Shown here one piece after another: positions 1-11,619 of a stretch of DNA of 64,000 nt; positions within the stretch are counted from its first letter, which is position 1; the number at the start of each line of letters is the position of its first letter. The position numbers were made by a program, and so were the translations under genes. The notes under the pieces were generated by a model. The model was given only the letters and a program-made list of their open reading frames with translations, did no database searches and had not been told where the DNA came from. Source of the DNA: Punica granatum (Eukaryota; Streptophyta; Magnoliopsida; Myrtales; Lythraceae); assembly GCF_007655135.1 (NCBI RefSeq), contig NC_045131.1, positions 26,148,001 to 26,212,000 on the forward strand. Direction: 5' to 3'.

Positions 1-5
1 TAGAG

Positions 6-783
6 ATGATTATGGCCCGGAAGCAGGTTGACCTGGGCATCAAGCTTGGGGGGATCGAGGGCCCTACAAAGAAAGGGGAAAGAGAGTCCTCGAGGAAGAC
101 TGCCTCAGCAGCCACCCCCACTAGCGGCAGAAGAAGTAAGGAGGCATCGGTCAATGCAGGCCACAACGCGCCACAACAGTACTCGGTGAGCTTCACGCCC
201 AAACCATCTACCACCCCCGCGTATGCTCCACCGCCTTCGCCCTATCCGTCTCAGCATCATGTTCGGCCAGTTTATTATTCGGCCCCGCCGATAGCATTTC
301 CATCGGCCCCGCAACAAGTCGTCCATCATTACACTCCCGTTCTTCCTCAGACCCCGCAGTACAGGCCTCTGGCTTCGAGAATTCCTCAGCCGACGCAACA
401 GGCCCCAGCCCCACAGGGTCAACAAGGCGGCGCAACGCAAACTCGGCAGCGTAAATATTTTACGCCCCTGCCGGCGCCACTCTCCCACATATACCAACAG
501 CTCATCGTAGGCAAACAAATCCAACCAATAGCACCTAATCCTGGTTGACCCGACCAGCCAGGATCAGAGTTGGCGCTGTGAATACCATTCGGGGGCACCT
601 GGCCACAATACCGACAATTGTTGGAAGCTACGGGAGAAAATCCAACAGATAATTGATGAAAAGAAGTTGATATTCAACGCTGTCAGGCCTCCAAATGTGC
701 AGGCAAATCCCTTTCCTAATCATGGGTCGAGCTCGGGACCCACCATCAACATGATCAATGTCGGCACTATTGGGCCCTTCACC
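6..783 (+). pseudogene. Gag C-terminal region of element A (decayed)
   Basis: The first 543 bases stay open and encode a Pro/Gln/Ser-rich stretch that follows the capsid domain in this element family, with the motif FTPLPAPLSHIY near its end. The frame is lost at about 546-570. A new frame encodes a zinc-knuckle-like motif at 577-621 (Cys, His three residues on, Gly-His, final Cys), then runs to a stop near 796. The protease frame is re-entered at about 780. At least two small indels therefore separate parts that should be continuous. Gag would form the particle and bind RNA; this copy cannot make a full protein. Confidence 0.8.
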
Positions 784-2296
784 GTTCGTGATTGAATATG
801 TCCCCCTGAAAACCACTGTAGGGTTCGCAGGGTTCGGTGTTGCACCCACTCCATTCATAATAGAAATCCCGGCGAGGGAGCCGTATCAGAATAGTAAGGT
901 CCCATGGACTTATGAAGGGAGCGTCGGAAATCTCGAGCAACAATTCAGCGTCATGGGCGTGACGCGTTCGGGCAGGGTGTACGAGAACCCGGAGGCTGCA
1001 AGAAAAAGGAAAACCCCTGCAGTGCTCGGAGTCGCCTCGGAAGCCTCGTCTATCCCCCAGAAGAAGGTGACTGAAGGAAAAGCTGAGGCCTTCATGAAGA
1101 TAATTAAGGCGAGCGAGTATAAAGTGGTAGAGCAAATGGCCAAGTCTCCGGCCCATATTTCGCTACTCACTCTCCTCCTAAACTTAGAGGCACACCGAGA
1201 AGCCCTTTTAAGAGTCCTGACGGCAGTGCAAATCCCCAAAGAGACGGCTCCGGAGCGGATTGAGGAGACTATCAGTTTGATCTTCTCTAACAACATTTCA
1301 TTCTCAGATGATGAACTTCCCTCAGAAGAGTGGGCACACTCGCGGGCACTACACATTGTCTGCAAGTGCAACAACTTTATCATCGGTCGGGTCATGATCG
1401 ACAATGGCTCGGCACTCAATGTTTGCCTGATTTCCACGCTGAAGCAGATGAACGTAGACTTTAACTGCATCCGTCCGAGCAAGACTGCGGTTCGAGCCTT
1501 CGACGGCTCACGGAGGGAAGTAAATGGAGAGATCGACCTGGTGATCGAGGTGGGTCCCTACTCATTTGCTGTTACATTCCACGTCCTAGACATCCCGAAT
1601 GCTTTCAGCTTGTTGCCCGGGAGGCCATGGATCCATGCGGCCGGCGCCGTTCCTTCGTCCCCACACCAAAGGATTAAATTCATCGCAGAAGGTCGACTCA
1701 TCACGGTCAAGGGTGAGGAGGACTACGCCATTTACAAGGAGACGGCTGTCCCCTATGTTAGCATTGGGGACGATGAAAACCTCCCCTTCCATTCATTTGA
1801 AACCATCTCCGTCATTTAGGACTACGGAGAGATCGGTCCGACCCGTGCTGACTGCATGATTGGAAAGGTTTTTCTGCGCCACAATTACATCCCCGGCACC
1901 GAACTCGGAACACATGGTCAGGGGATTAGTCGCCCCATCGAGATTGAAGAATACAAGAACATGAGGGGACTCGGTTTTCGCCCTTCCTGTCACGAGATTA
2001 TTGAGGCTCGCAGGGGCAAGCACCTTCACCGTCTCGCCGCACGCTATGGGAAGATCAACAGGGGCATCCCGGTTCATCCGCTCTCCTACTTTTTTCTTGG
2101 GCCGCCACACATCGTCGGAGGTACTCTTGACGGTCCCTCCTCGGATTCAGACAGTGATCCTGTTGACCTGCCAACCATATGCGCCGTCACCGAGGAGACT
2201 ACTCCAGGGGCTTACATCCGCCTCGAGCAGGAAAATGAGGAACTCAACAACTAGACCTCAGTCCCGCATTACTCGGCTGTAATCGCCGATGTGTAA
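758..2296 (+). pseudogene. Retroviral-type aspartic protease region of element A
   Basis: This frame carries a pepsin-like retroelement protease. Its catalytic Asp is at 1400-1402 in the motif MIDNGSALNV, the DNGS variant seen in plant Tat/Athila elements in place of DTG or DSG. The second conserved block, LLPGRPWIHAAGAV, lies near 1610-1650. In-frame nonsense codons at 1817-1819 and 2252-2254 interrupt it, and coding similarity fades at the TAA at 2294-2296. A linker with the pattern RPIEIEEYKN, typical of the protease-RT spacer in this family, lies between the first two stops. The protease would process the Gag-Pol polyprotein; this copy is inactive as a full polyprotein. Confidence 0.85.
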
Positions 2297-2501
2297 GGCC
2301 ATCTATGTTTTGATATTCCCCGCGTGTCGACATAGGCATAAGCCACACGACGGAAGACGGATTCTTGTTATGACATCGCGCCCTCATCATTAATAAAATC
2401 CCTATATGCATTTTTTAGAATTCTCACATCTACTTTCTTTTTCTCTCTCACTCATTCGCAGAACTTTAAGATTTCTAAGACAACTTGTTTAAATTGCCAG
2501 G

Positions 2502-3677
2502 CCCCACTCGAATCTGAGTCTTCCATGCGTCGATTCGAACCCATCCGAGGAACTCCTTGAAGAGTCCCAACCCATATACTTCGGGGAAGGACTCAACGAG
2601 GATGGTCGGGTGCCCGAGATAGAAGAGAGTTTGCGCCGCCTCAAGAACCGCCAACTCACTTCCGTGGAGCCAACAGAGGAGATCAATGTGGGTACCGAAA
2701 AAGAACCTCGCATCCTAAAGATCGGGACGGGTCTCGACCCTACATAACGAGTCAGGATGATCGAATTTCTAACCGACTACCAAGAGGTCTTTGCTTGGTC
2801 ATACGCTGACATGCCGAGCTTAGATCCTTCGATAGTCAAGCACTTCCTACCGCTTGATACAGAGAGGTTTCCACCCAAGCGACAACATTTACGGCGGCAA
2901 CGTGCCGGCCTTCTCCTCCGCATCAAAGATGAGATTATCAAACAGATCAACGTAGGGTTCCTGGAGGTTTGCAATTATTCTGAGTGGGTAGCGAATATCG
3001 TGCCCGTGGAGAAGAAGGATGGAAGAGTTAGAGTCTACGTCGACTACCGAGACCTCAACAAAGCCAGCCCCAAAGATAACTTCCCCCTGCCTCACATTGA
3101 TGTCTTAGTCGATAACACAGCACGCCACACGTTGTTCTCCTTCATGGATGGCTTCTCCGGGTACAACCAGATTCGGATGGCCGAGGAGGACAAGATCAAG
3201 ACGATGTTCATCACAATGTGGGGCACTTTCTGTTACCGAGTCATGCCTTTCGGTCTCAAAAATGCCGGGGCAATATATCAGAGGGCGATGGTCACGCTAT
3301 TCCACGACATGATGCACAAAGAGATCGAGGTCTACGTTGACGACATGATTGCCAAATCCAAAGAAGGAAAGGACCACCTTGTTAATTTAAAGCGCCTTTT
3401 TGACCGCCTCAAGAAGTACAAGCTCAGACTCAACCCGACGAAGTGCACATTCGGCGCTAAGTCAGGGAAACTGTTAGGATTTGTTGTCAGTGAGCGAGGC
3501 ATTGAGGTTGATTCGGACAAGGTGAAAGCAATCAGGGAGCTACATCCGCCATCGACGGCCCGCGAAGTACGAGGTTTCTTGGGACGGCTGAACTACATTG
3601 CAAGATTTATCGCAAACCTGATAGACAAATGTCAACCACTCTTTCGTCTGCTTCGTAAAAATGCGGCAATTGAGTAG
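2502..3677 (+). pseudogene. Reverse transcriptase domain of element A
   Basis: An open frame runs from about 2502, with one TAA at 2745-2747, to a TAG at 3675-3677. From the ATG at 2757 it encodes 306 residues containing the standard RT blocks: VPVEKKDGRVRVYVDYRDLN, the LFSFMDGFSGYNQI block with a catalytic Asp, the MPFGLKNAGAIYQR block, and the catalytic YVDD at residues 193-196 (3333-3344). The connection region GFVVSERGIEVD and the HPPSTAREVRGFLG segment follow. The polymerase motifs look intact, but the nonsense codons on both sides separate it from the rest of Pol. It would copy element RNA into cDNA in the particle. Confidence 0.92.
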
Positions 3678-4634
3678 GACGAGGAATGTCAGAAGGCCTT
3701 CGATACTATCAAGGCATATTTGGCTCAGCCACCAATGCTAGTTCCGCCGACACCAGATCGTCCGCTGATCCTTTACTTGACTGTGCGCCGACAATCCCTA
3801 GGATGCATGAGGACAGGAAGACGAGTCCACGCGCGCAGAACACGCCATTTATTATTTGAGCAAGAAGTTTACCGAAGGGGAGTCTAACTACCCGGAGATT
3901 GAGAAGATATGCTGCGCGCTAGTGTGGGTTATGCAGAGACTTCGACAATACACGCTCTACCACACTATCTGCTTATTGTTAAAAGCGGATTCCCTAAAGT
4001 ACTTGCTCGATAGTCCATCTTCCATGAAGAACATTTCAAAGTGGCGATGTCAGCTGACGGAATACGACATTGAATATGTGCCCCGCACATCAGTTAAGGG
4101 CCAGGCAATTGCAGATCACTTAGCGGAGTTCCCAATCGAAGACGATACACCGATCAACTCTGACTTTCCGGACGAAGAGATCATCCAAGTGGATAGTGAG
4201 GAGAACAAATTCGCATGGAAGATGTATTTAAACGGAGCAGTAAATTCCACAGGGTCCGGCATTGGTGCAGTGCTAATATCCCCCGACGGACGCTACTATC
4301 CGATTGCAGCAAAGGTTGATATCCGATTGCAGCAAAGGTTGATTTCCCCTGCACTAATAACGTGGCCGAATATGAGGCATGCATCCTTGGCATGCAAGCG
4401 GCGATCGACTTCAAGGTGAAGGAATTGGAAGTGTTCGGAGATTCTATGCTTATAATCTTCCAGACGCTGGGGCAATGGAAGACGAAGGATGCAAAGCTAG
4501 TGCCATATCACGAGTATCTTGAGAAGTTAGAGGAGAACTTCGAGAAAATCTCATTCACATACACACCGCGCATCAAGAACCAATTTGCAGATGCACTCTC
4601 GACGCTCGCATCCATGGTGAGCATCACGAAATAA
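3678..4634 (+). pseudogene. Dual RNase H region of element A (frameshifted)
   Basis: The RT-proximal RNase H continues past the TAG at 3675 in the RT frame and breaks near 3810. It resumes in another frame from about 3811 (YLSKKFTEGESNYPEIEK, then LTEYDIEYVPRTSVKGQAIA) to about 4180. The second, archaeal-type RNase H occupies about 4205-4630, with blocks MYLNGAVNSTGSGIGAVLIS, NVAEYEACILGMQAAIDF and EVFGDS. Two defects stand out. The first catalytic acidic residue, normally the Asp of a DGA motif, is Asn (LNGA). A 23-bp tandem duplication at 4298-4343 shifts the frame mid-domain. The ORF ends with TAA at 4632-4634. Confidence 0.87.
4298..4343 (+). repeat. 23-bp tandem duplication inside the second RNase H
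   Basis: The same 23 bases, beginning ATCCGATTGCAGC, occur at 4298-4320 and immediately again at 4321-4343 without a mismatch. The +23 length converts frame 1 upstream into frame 3 downstream, which is exactly the frame in which the remainder of the domain and the integrase are found. It is therefore a recent slippage-type mutation, not a programmed frameshift. Confidence 0.95.
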
Positions 4635-5963
4635 AACCCCATCAAACCACTCGAGATCGAGATCGCCAAAGGCCCTGCTCACTGCGACGCAATCGAGGCG
4701 ACCAATGAGCAGCCATGGTACGAAGACATTAAGCATTTCTTGCAAACCGGTCAATACCCTACATTCGCTAACTATCGTGATCGAAAAACACTCCGGCGAC
4801 TCACAGCACATTATTTTCTGAGTAGAGAAACTCTCTATCACCGTTCTTTCGACGCCACACTACTCCGGTGTGTTGACGAAGTCGAGGCACAACGTCTCAT
4901 GGGAGAGATACACTAGGGGAGCTGCGGACCCCACATGAGCGGGCTTATGCTTGCCAAAAAATTCATGCGTTTAGGTTGCTTTTGGTCCACCATGGAAGCC
5001 GATTACGTCAAACACGTTAAGCATTACCACTTGTGCTAGGTATACGCCGACCAGATCAAAGCACCGCCTAACGAGTTGCGCCCGATGGCAGTCCCATGGC
5101 CCTTTTCAATGTGGGGTATCGACGTGATCGGCCCTATCAACCCCAAAGCATCCAACGGACACCAATTCATTTTGGTGGCAATAGACTACTTCACCAAGTG
5201 GATCGAGGCCATAACGCTTGCTTCAATCACTGCAAATGCCGTGGCACGTTTTCTCAAGCATGACATCATCGCCCGATACGGAGTCCCTGAGACGATCATC
5301 ACTGATAATGCCAAGAACTTAAATAACAAGGTTATTGACGAGCTCTGTGAGCGATTCAAAGTGCATCATCGCAACTCCACTCCATACCGTCCCCAAATGA
5401 ACGGTGCAGTGGAGGCTGCAAATAAAAATATCAAGAAGATCATCGAGAAAATGACGGTGATTTACAAAGATTGGCACGAGATGCTCCCTTTCGCGCTCTT
5501 GGCATATCGAACATCTATCCGCTCTTCAACTGGGGCAACTCAGTATTCTTTGGTCTACGGCATGGAGGCCGTCCTCCCGATCGAAGTGGAGATTCCTTCC
5601 ATGAGGGTCTTCGCCGAGACCGAACTTGAAGAAGCAGAATGGGCGAAGCAACATTGTGAACAGCTCAATCTCATCGACGAGAAACGGCTAACAGCACTCT
5701 GTCACGGCCAATGCTACCAACAGAGAATGGCCCCAGCGTTCAATGCGAGAGTCCGTCACCGCGAGGTCAAACCCGGTGACCTCATCCTGCGGAAAGTCCT
5801 ACATATTACAGTTGATTCTCGGAGCAAGTTTGCATACAAGTATGACGGGCCCTTTGTCGTCAATGAAGTCTTCTCCGGAGGGGCAATTATCTTAAGCGAC
5901 ATGGACGGGACCGAAAATGCGCTCCTAGTCAACGCCGATGCCCTTAAGAAGTACTATTCCTGA
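4635..5963 (+). pseudogene. Integrase of element A
   Basis: The zinc-binding N-terminal part (about 4750-5040) is broken by TAG codons at 4914-4916 and 5037-5039. Its first conserved Cys appears replaced (HYHLC where this family normally has a Cys before HLC). From about 5076 to the TGA at 5961-5963 the catalytic core and C-terminus are open. The D,D-35-E triad is complete: Asp in WGIDVIGP, Asp in IITDNAKN and Glu in GAVEAANK, the last two separated by 35 residues. The C-terminal part (VKPGDLILRKV, KYDGPFVVNEVFSGGA) fits a GPF/Y-type domain. It would insert cDNA into chromosomes. The core looks sound but could not be translated from the polyprotein. Confidence 0.92.
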
Positions 5964-7013
5964 TTGGGTGCTTTGTCGTTCTACTGCCTTTGCATGTGCC
6001 TGCAAGCTACAACTCACACTTCCAACACTTGTCTTCTTCTGTATTCTTCAGGCTCCGCGCCCGTTTCACTTTAGCGCATTTTCTGTTATCAGCATTTATG
6101 CCATCTCCATCCAATCCTTCCATATAAGGGCACCTCTGAGAGAAAAAGAATAATTTTCTCACTAGGTCGAAAACCTCCTCGAGGCGACCTAGGCAAAAGT
6201 TAGGGAACGAGGGGCATGGCTTAAAATCCCGCAAAGAGGAGCCGTGACAAAAGGAGAGCATGAATTATATCATTGCTAGGCTGAAAACCCATAAATGGCA
6301 GTCTAGGCAAAAGTTAAAGGAACCGAGAGGTGCGATCGAACCCTATCCTAGGCGGTCGCAGCAAAAGGTGAGCATTTATGAGGGAAAAATAAAAATAAAA
6401 TACCCAGCTAGGTCGTCACGCGTCTTGCGGCCTAGGCAAAAATTAGGGGGAATTGTCGGCTCAACCACGAAAGAACTGCGACACCTCGTGTGGAACTATG
6501 ACAAGTAGTGGTTTAGCGGTTTTCAACGCAAGCAAACTCTCTTCGACTCTTCGGGTTCAAGACATGCCTCGAAATGGGTTCGAATCGTCGTATCTTTGAT
6601 TTAGAGGATCCCCAAAGATCTTCCTTTTACCTTCATACAAAAACTCTACGGGTCATGCCCGCCTTGCAAAGGCCATTCCTTTAAGTCAAATACATGTCAT
6701 ACTCGGGGACGCGACCACCCCTCAAACGGCCAGCAAGTTCTACACTACTGACAACGACCGTTGGTTATCGTTTTCCTGCATACGGGTCCGAGTGTACAGC
6801 TCCTGGGAGGCGTACCCCCGAGCGGGCGTATGTCTGTCTCGTTTGACAAGTCGCAGTCTCTATCCGGGTGAAGGGCCCGAAAAGGAACACACATCAACTT
6901 TGCCAAACAAACCCATAGGCGCCTGACCAGCGACAGGGCGCGGTTATCACTGCATCATTTCAGTACAATACTGGCTTAACACCGAACAGATCGCCCTACA
7001 CTATCCCATAACA
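5964..7013 (+). other. Non-coding post-integrase spacer of element A with CTAGG-type repeats
   Basis: No coding similarity is visible. Between 6165 and 6450 three imperfect units recur. Each starts near CTAGGTCGAAAACC or a variant, passes through CCTAGGCAAAAGTTAGGG and ends in GACAAAAGGAGAGCAT-like sequence. The same module recurs once or twice at 22,330-22,450 in element C, so it is a family feature. A GC-richer stretch at 6500-7013 shows nothing I recognise. Confidence 0.6.
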
Positions 7014-8065
7014 GTGATTCTTACTCTTGCATTTTACTGCTTTTCGAATTTCGTGTCCACATTTACTACTTTTCGAACTTCGTGTCCTCATTTACTTCTT
7101 TCCGGACTTCGTGTCTGTATCTACTGCATTTCGGACTTCGTGTCCTCATTTACTGCTTTCCGAACTTCGTGTCCGCATTCCGGACTTCGTGTCCGCATCT
7201 ACGGCATTTTGGATTTTGTGTCCGCACTTACTGCATTTCGGACTTCGTGTCCGCATTCACTATTTTTTAGACTTCTTGTCCGCACTTACTGCATTTCGGA
7301 CTTCGTGTCCGCATTCACTGTTTTTCGGACTTCGTGTCCGCACTTCCTGTATTTTGGACTTCGTGTCCGCATTCACTGTTTTTCGGACTTCGTGTCCGCA
7401 CATACTATTTTTCGAACTTCGTGTCCGCACTTACTGCATTTCGGACTTCGTGTCTGCATTCACTGTTTTTCGGACTTCGTGTCATCATTTACTGCTTTCC
7501 GGACTTCGTGTCCGCATCTGCATTTCGGACCTCGTGTCCACATTTTGCGGCTTTCCAAACTTCGTGGCTGCATATACTGCTTTCCGGACTTCGTGTCCGC
7601 ATTTACTACTTTTCGGACTTCGTGTCCTCATTTACTTCTTCCCGGACTTCGTGTCCGTATCTACTGCATTTCAAACTTCGTGTCCTCATTTACTGCATTC
7701 CGGACCTCATGTCCACATCTACTGCTTTCCAGACTTCGTGTCCGCATTTACTACTTTTTGAACTTCGTGTCCTCACTTACTACATTCCAGACTTTGTGTC
7801 CGCGTCCACTACATTTCGGACTTCGTGTCCTCATCTATCACTTTCGGACTTCGTGCCATCGTTTACTACTTTTCGGACTTCGTGTCCGCATCTACTGCGT
7901 TTCGGACTTCGTGTCCTCATTTACTGCATTTCGAACTTCATGTCCGCACCTACTACATTTCTGACTTCGTGTCCACTATTACTGCTTTTCGGACTTCATG
8001 TCCATATCGCTTTCTAGACTTCGTGTCTACATTTAATGTCTTTCCAGTATGCGTCCACATTTACT
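7014..8065 (+). repeat. 29-bp minisatellite upstream of the 3' LTR
   Basis: About 35 degenerate copies of a 29-bp unit built around ACTTCGTGTCCGCATTTACT fill this block, with a few shorter and longer units. Because 29 is not a multiple of three and the unit lacks stops, all three forward frames are open for 680-950 bases. They encode the same periodic peptide in rotated register (FRTSCPHLLHFGLRVRIY type). The apparent ORFs of 316, 244 and 227 codons are by-products of the repeat and probably not genes. A related but different repeat block sits at the equivalent place in element C. Confidence 0.93.
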
Positions 8066-8198
8066 AATTTATGGTTTTTTACTATTTTACAACAGGCCCA
8101 CATATTAACACAAACGAGGAGAATGACCAGACGGTCGCCATGACCAAACGAGGTGCTTCTCATAGTCTTTGGTTGCATCCTCTATCCGAGCACGCAAC

Positions 8199-8213
8199 CA
8201 GAGAAGGGCAAGC
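8199..8213 (+). other. Candidate polypurine tract of element A
   Basis: The purine-rich run CCAGAGAAGGGCAAGC directly precedes the TG that opens the 3' LTR. This is the position where plus-strand cDNA synthesis is primed in LTR retrotransposons. It is short and interrupted by C, so the exact primer end is uncertain. Confidence 0.5.
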
Positions 8214-11197
8214 TGTCAGCACCCAATTTCGGTCCATCGACTCCAGGGGCAAAATCGTCATTTTTTCGATTTATTACCATTTCTAAAATAAAATAAAAAT
8301 ATATATCTCCGTGCAGCGCTCACCGGCTGCCCGTGACCCTCGCCGACCTAAGGAAAAAAAAATTATGCGGGCAGGGCAGGGCAACGCTCACCGGCTGCCC
8401 GTGATCCCCGCCGGCCCAGAATGGAGAAATCGCGGATATCCGCGATTTTCTCCAAAATCGGCCGAAATCTTAACGGAAAAGAGGAAGAGATTGCAATCAA
8501 ATGAACAGAAAAACGATTCGGGAGGAGGCGAACAGAACCCAGCAAGAGAAAATGAGAAATTTGCTCTCGTTTTGAGGAATTTGGGAGATCGGACGACCTC
8601 GGAGACTTTCGCCGGAAAACCGCAAAAACTTCCCCTATCCCGACTGTTTAAACTCCAGTGAGGCTCAGATCGACCACGGCGAAGTGTCGGCGATGTCCAG
8701 AACCATCACCAGCGTCCACTCCAGCCCTCATCGCGGCATCCAAGGGCGAGAACCGCCGCCCACAGCGTCATCGCCACTGTTCTCGGCGATCCCGACCGCC
8801 CGTCAGCTAACGGGCCTCGGCCCATTTCCTTTGCTTCACAGGTCCAGCCCAAATCTATTCGGCCCAACGCGCCAGGCGGCCCAACGCTCCAGTTCGGCCC
8901 AGCATCTCTTCCAAGCGGTTTCTCCTTCGGGCGGGTAGTCCGATCCGATCCGACCCGATTCGTCCAGCGATTTTTTTTTTTATTATTTTTACAGAATCAC
9001 CCCTCAACATTCCGAACTAGGTAAATTCTCGACTAAGTGGCATGATTAGGGCTCCTTTCCTGAATATTAATGCTTGCTTGATGGATATGATGTGAAATGA
9101 GCGTTCTTGGGTTGCGTGAGTGATCGGATTTGTCCCGAACTCGATTTTACGAACTTTTTGTTTTGTCACATTTCAGTCCAGAGGACGCATTTTATTTTTT
9201 TATTTTTATTATAGATCTACCCTGAACTCTAAAATTATTTTCAATCAAGTCCCGGTCATTTTACTATTTTCCAATTAGTCCTTGGATTTTCCAAAATTTT
9301 TCTAAACATCCCAAAGGACTTTTCAAATTGTTTCAGTTTAGTCCCGGGACCATTTTTCACCCTTTTCAGATCTGCCCAGAATTTCAAAAATTCTTTTCAA
9401 TAAAGTCCCAGTCATTTTACCATATTCCAATCAGTCCTTGAATTCCCAGAAATTTCAAGCATCCCAAGGAACTTTCCAAGTTGTTTCAGTTTAGTCCTGG
9501 GGCCATTTTTTTGTTTTCAGATCACTCTAGATTTTCAAATTCATTTCGAACAAGTCCTGGGACATTTTTAGTAATTTTTACACAGTTCCCAATTTTTTCA
9601 GAATTTTCAAATCGGTCCCCGAAACTTCATCCGAATTTTCAAATCAGTCCCTACTCTTTTAAAATCGTTCAATTCAGTCCCATGGACATTTTCTAAAAAT
9701 ATCCGACCCTTTCCTACTTGGATCACTAACCGACAATGTATGTGCCCCATTTAAATATTTTATTTTTGTAATTATATGTATACAACGTGACAATGTCGGA
9801 AATTAGAGTTTATCGGGCGGTCAACTAATGGCTATCTCGACGACTCGAAATCCATAGACTAAAGCATTCGGCAAATTTGTAATTAACCTAAAATTCTACA
9901 TACGGGATAATCGGGACGTTAAATTTGGTTAAATTAAATCACTTGACTCTTTTAAATGAATTGTACGAACCGATTAATAATTTGTAATCGCATCGACAGT
10001 TCAAGAACTGTTAGTCACTCCTTTTTAAATTCACAATTTCAAAAGTATTGAGATACGTGCTACGTAATCTTGATTTTTCATACACACACATATTTTTTGA
10101 TTCAAGGGGGATGACTATCGGTTCTTGTCATGCCGTCACTCTAGTATAGGTTTGTGTTTAGAACGGATTAAAACATAGAAAAACAAATTAATCTCAAATT
10201 CGGCCTAAATCAAACATGGGCAATAGTCAAATAGAGGGTTAGGTTTTGGGTTTTAGGTGAAAATACTCTTAATCTGTAAAATTCATATTGTCACGATACA
10301 AAATAATCTAAAAATAACCCACACATTCGAGACTTGACTATGGACACCATGTCTGTCGGATCCGTTAAAATGATGCCGAATGCTACATGCCCTATCTATC
10401 ACTCATTTTGTTTGTTTTAAGGTAGGATTTGTATGCCAAGATACCTCGGTTAATAATCAGTTAATTCACGTAAATTCGGCGATAACAAAATCCCATTGTT
10501 TGTTTATTTGAGCTTGCTTGTTACATTTTTGCACTTATTTGTTATGCGGATCGAGCCCGATCCTTTAGGACACGATTCACAGAAGGTCCAACGCCTCTCA
10601 CCGTCGATCACGGGGTCCAATGCCCCCATACACCGAGTGCGCATTTAATTTAATTTTCGGTCTTTTTCAAAACCATACGGTAAGCATGAGTGAAATAATG
10701 GCCGAACGCGAACCGACCGGGATTCAGTCATTATAATTTGTCTTTTATTTATTTGAGATAAGGATTTATGTTGCATATTTATTCATGTAATAATCCCGGT
10801 CGGAGAGCTGACGGTCGGAGGGTTTCTTCGAATTTACGGTGTCAAAACGGACGAGTCCAGTGCAACCCTAAATCATGCGGTAAATAAATAAAATAGCAAG
10901 CCTAGCAAGCTAGAGTACCGAAAGGACGTGTGGGATATAGGCCCACACGTAATAGAATCCCCGAATTCGAAATTTCAAGTTCCATACATGCCATTACCTT
11001 CGCATTTTAGGTGTACCCCTTACCCCTAGACTTGGGTAACTTGCCGGCTCTCGACCTTCGGGTCGTAAAATGGCAAGTGGCGACTCCTTCTCACGTGCGT
11101 CTGTCGCGCGTCCCTGGGAAGGTGGACACTCCCAAGCCGTGTTACAATTAGGCGCGCGCATGCGTGCCCCGACGAGATTAAAATTCGGGTGCGCACA
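8214..11197 (+). mobile_element. 3' LTR of element A (about 2.98 kb)
   Basis: It starts TGTCAGCACCCAATTTCGG and ends GAAATTCGGGTGCGCACA, matching the ends of the two solo LTRs in the window. The first 700 bases are GC-rich with a repeated ACCGGCTGCCCGTGA box (8330 and 8390). The middle (9150-9720) contains two diverged copies of a roughly 170-bp AT-rich unit with CAGTTTAGTCC motifs. The last 300 bases are strongly conserved between copies (ACCTTCGGGTCGTAAA, AAGTGGCGACTCCTTCTCA). Short open frames inside it are not conserved in the other LTRs and I do not treat them as genes. The match to 24,870-27,931 is close over the whole length apart from small indels. Confidence 0.9.
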
Positions 11198-11619
11198 AAG
11201 TATTTGAACTAAAAATATGAAATACTTCTCCGTGACTCAATGCATATATTGTAGAAATTTCTTTTGAAATAAACCAGTTTGATGGAACTAGGGCCGGAAG
11301 TAGTGGTCTACTTGGATTGACATCTTTTATGGAATGGAAAAGGAAGAAATACTAAAAAGAGTGGGTGCCTGATCAGCTTACCATTTTTCATCTTGCGAAT
11401 CATGTCAGAGTCGGGAGATTGGCCTGCACAGACCTAGTTAATCTCCTCGTGCACTTTGGCCTTCCAGTCTGAGTTCGAGGCCAACAGCATGAGTGTCGTC
11501 CACGAGGCAGTGACGACCGTTTTTTCATACCCAACCAAGTATATGTTCTTGCAGTTATCGACTATGAAACGGTCCATCTCGTCGCCACTCAAATGACCGT
11601 CCTTGGCCACTTCAAGGAT

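Larger units (their letters stand above)
1..11197 (+). mobile_element. Element A: Ty3/Gypsy Tat-lineage LTR retrotransposon, 3' part
   Basis: The order is gag C-terminus, aspartic protease, reverse transcriptase, RNase H, a second (archaeal-type) RNase H, integrase, a long non-coding tail, a minisatellite, a polypurine-like tract and the 3' LTR. The doubled RNase H is the hallmark of the Tat lineage of plant Ty3/Gypsy elements. The 5' LTR, primer-binding site and most of gag lie left of the window. Several frameshifts and nonsense codons run through gag-pol, so this copy is non-autonomous. The LTR ends in CA at 11,197, and the following five bases AAGTA are the candidate right target-site duplication. 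The left copy cannot be checked here. Confidence 0.92.

Noticed and set aside
105..524. 139-codon minus-strand ORF
   Set aside because: It is the antisense shadow of the Pro/Gln-rich Gag tail.
910..1482. 190-codon minus-strand ORF
   Set aside because: It lies opposite the protease frame, which has recognisable motifs; this strand has none.
7014..8017. Three long overlapping forward ORFs that look like a repetitive protein
   Set aside because: They are the same 29-bp tandem repeat read in three frames; codon periodicity is absent and the block is a non-coding part of a retrotransposon.
7014..8065. CRISPR-like array
   Set aside because: Units are contiguous and degenerate with no unique spacers, and the DNA is plant nuclear.
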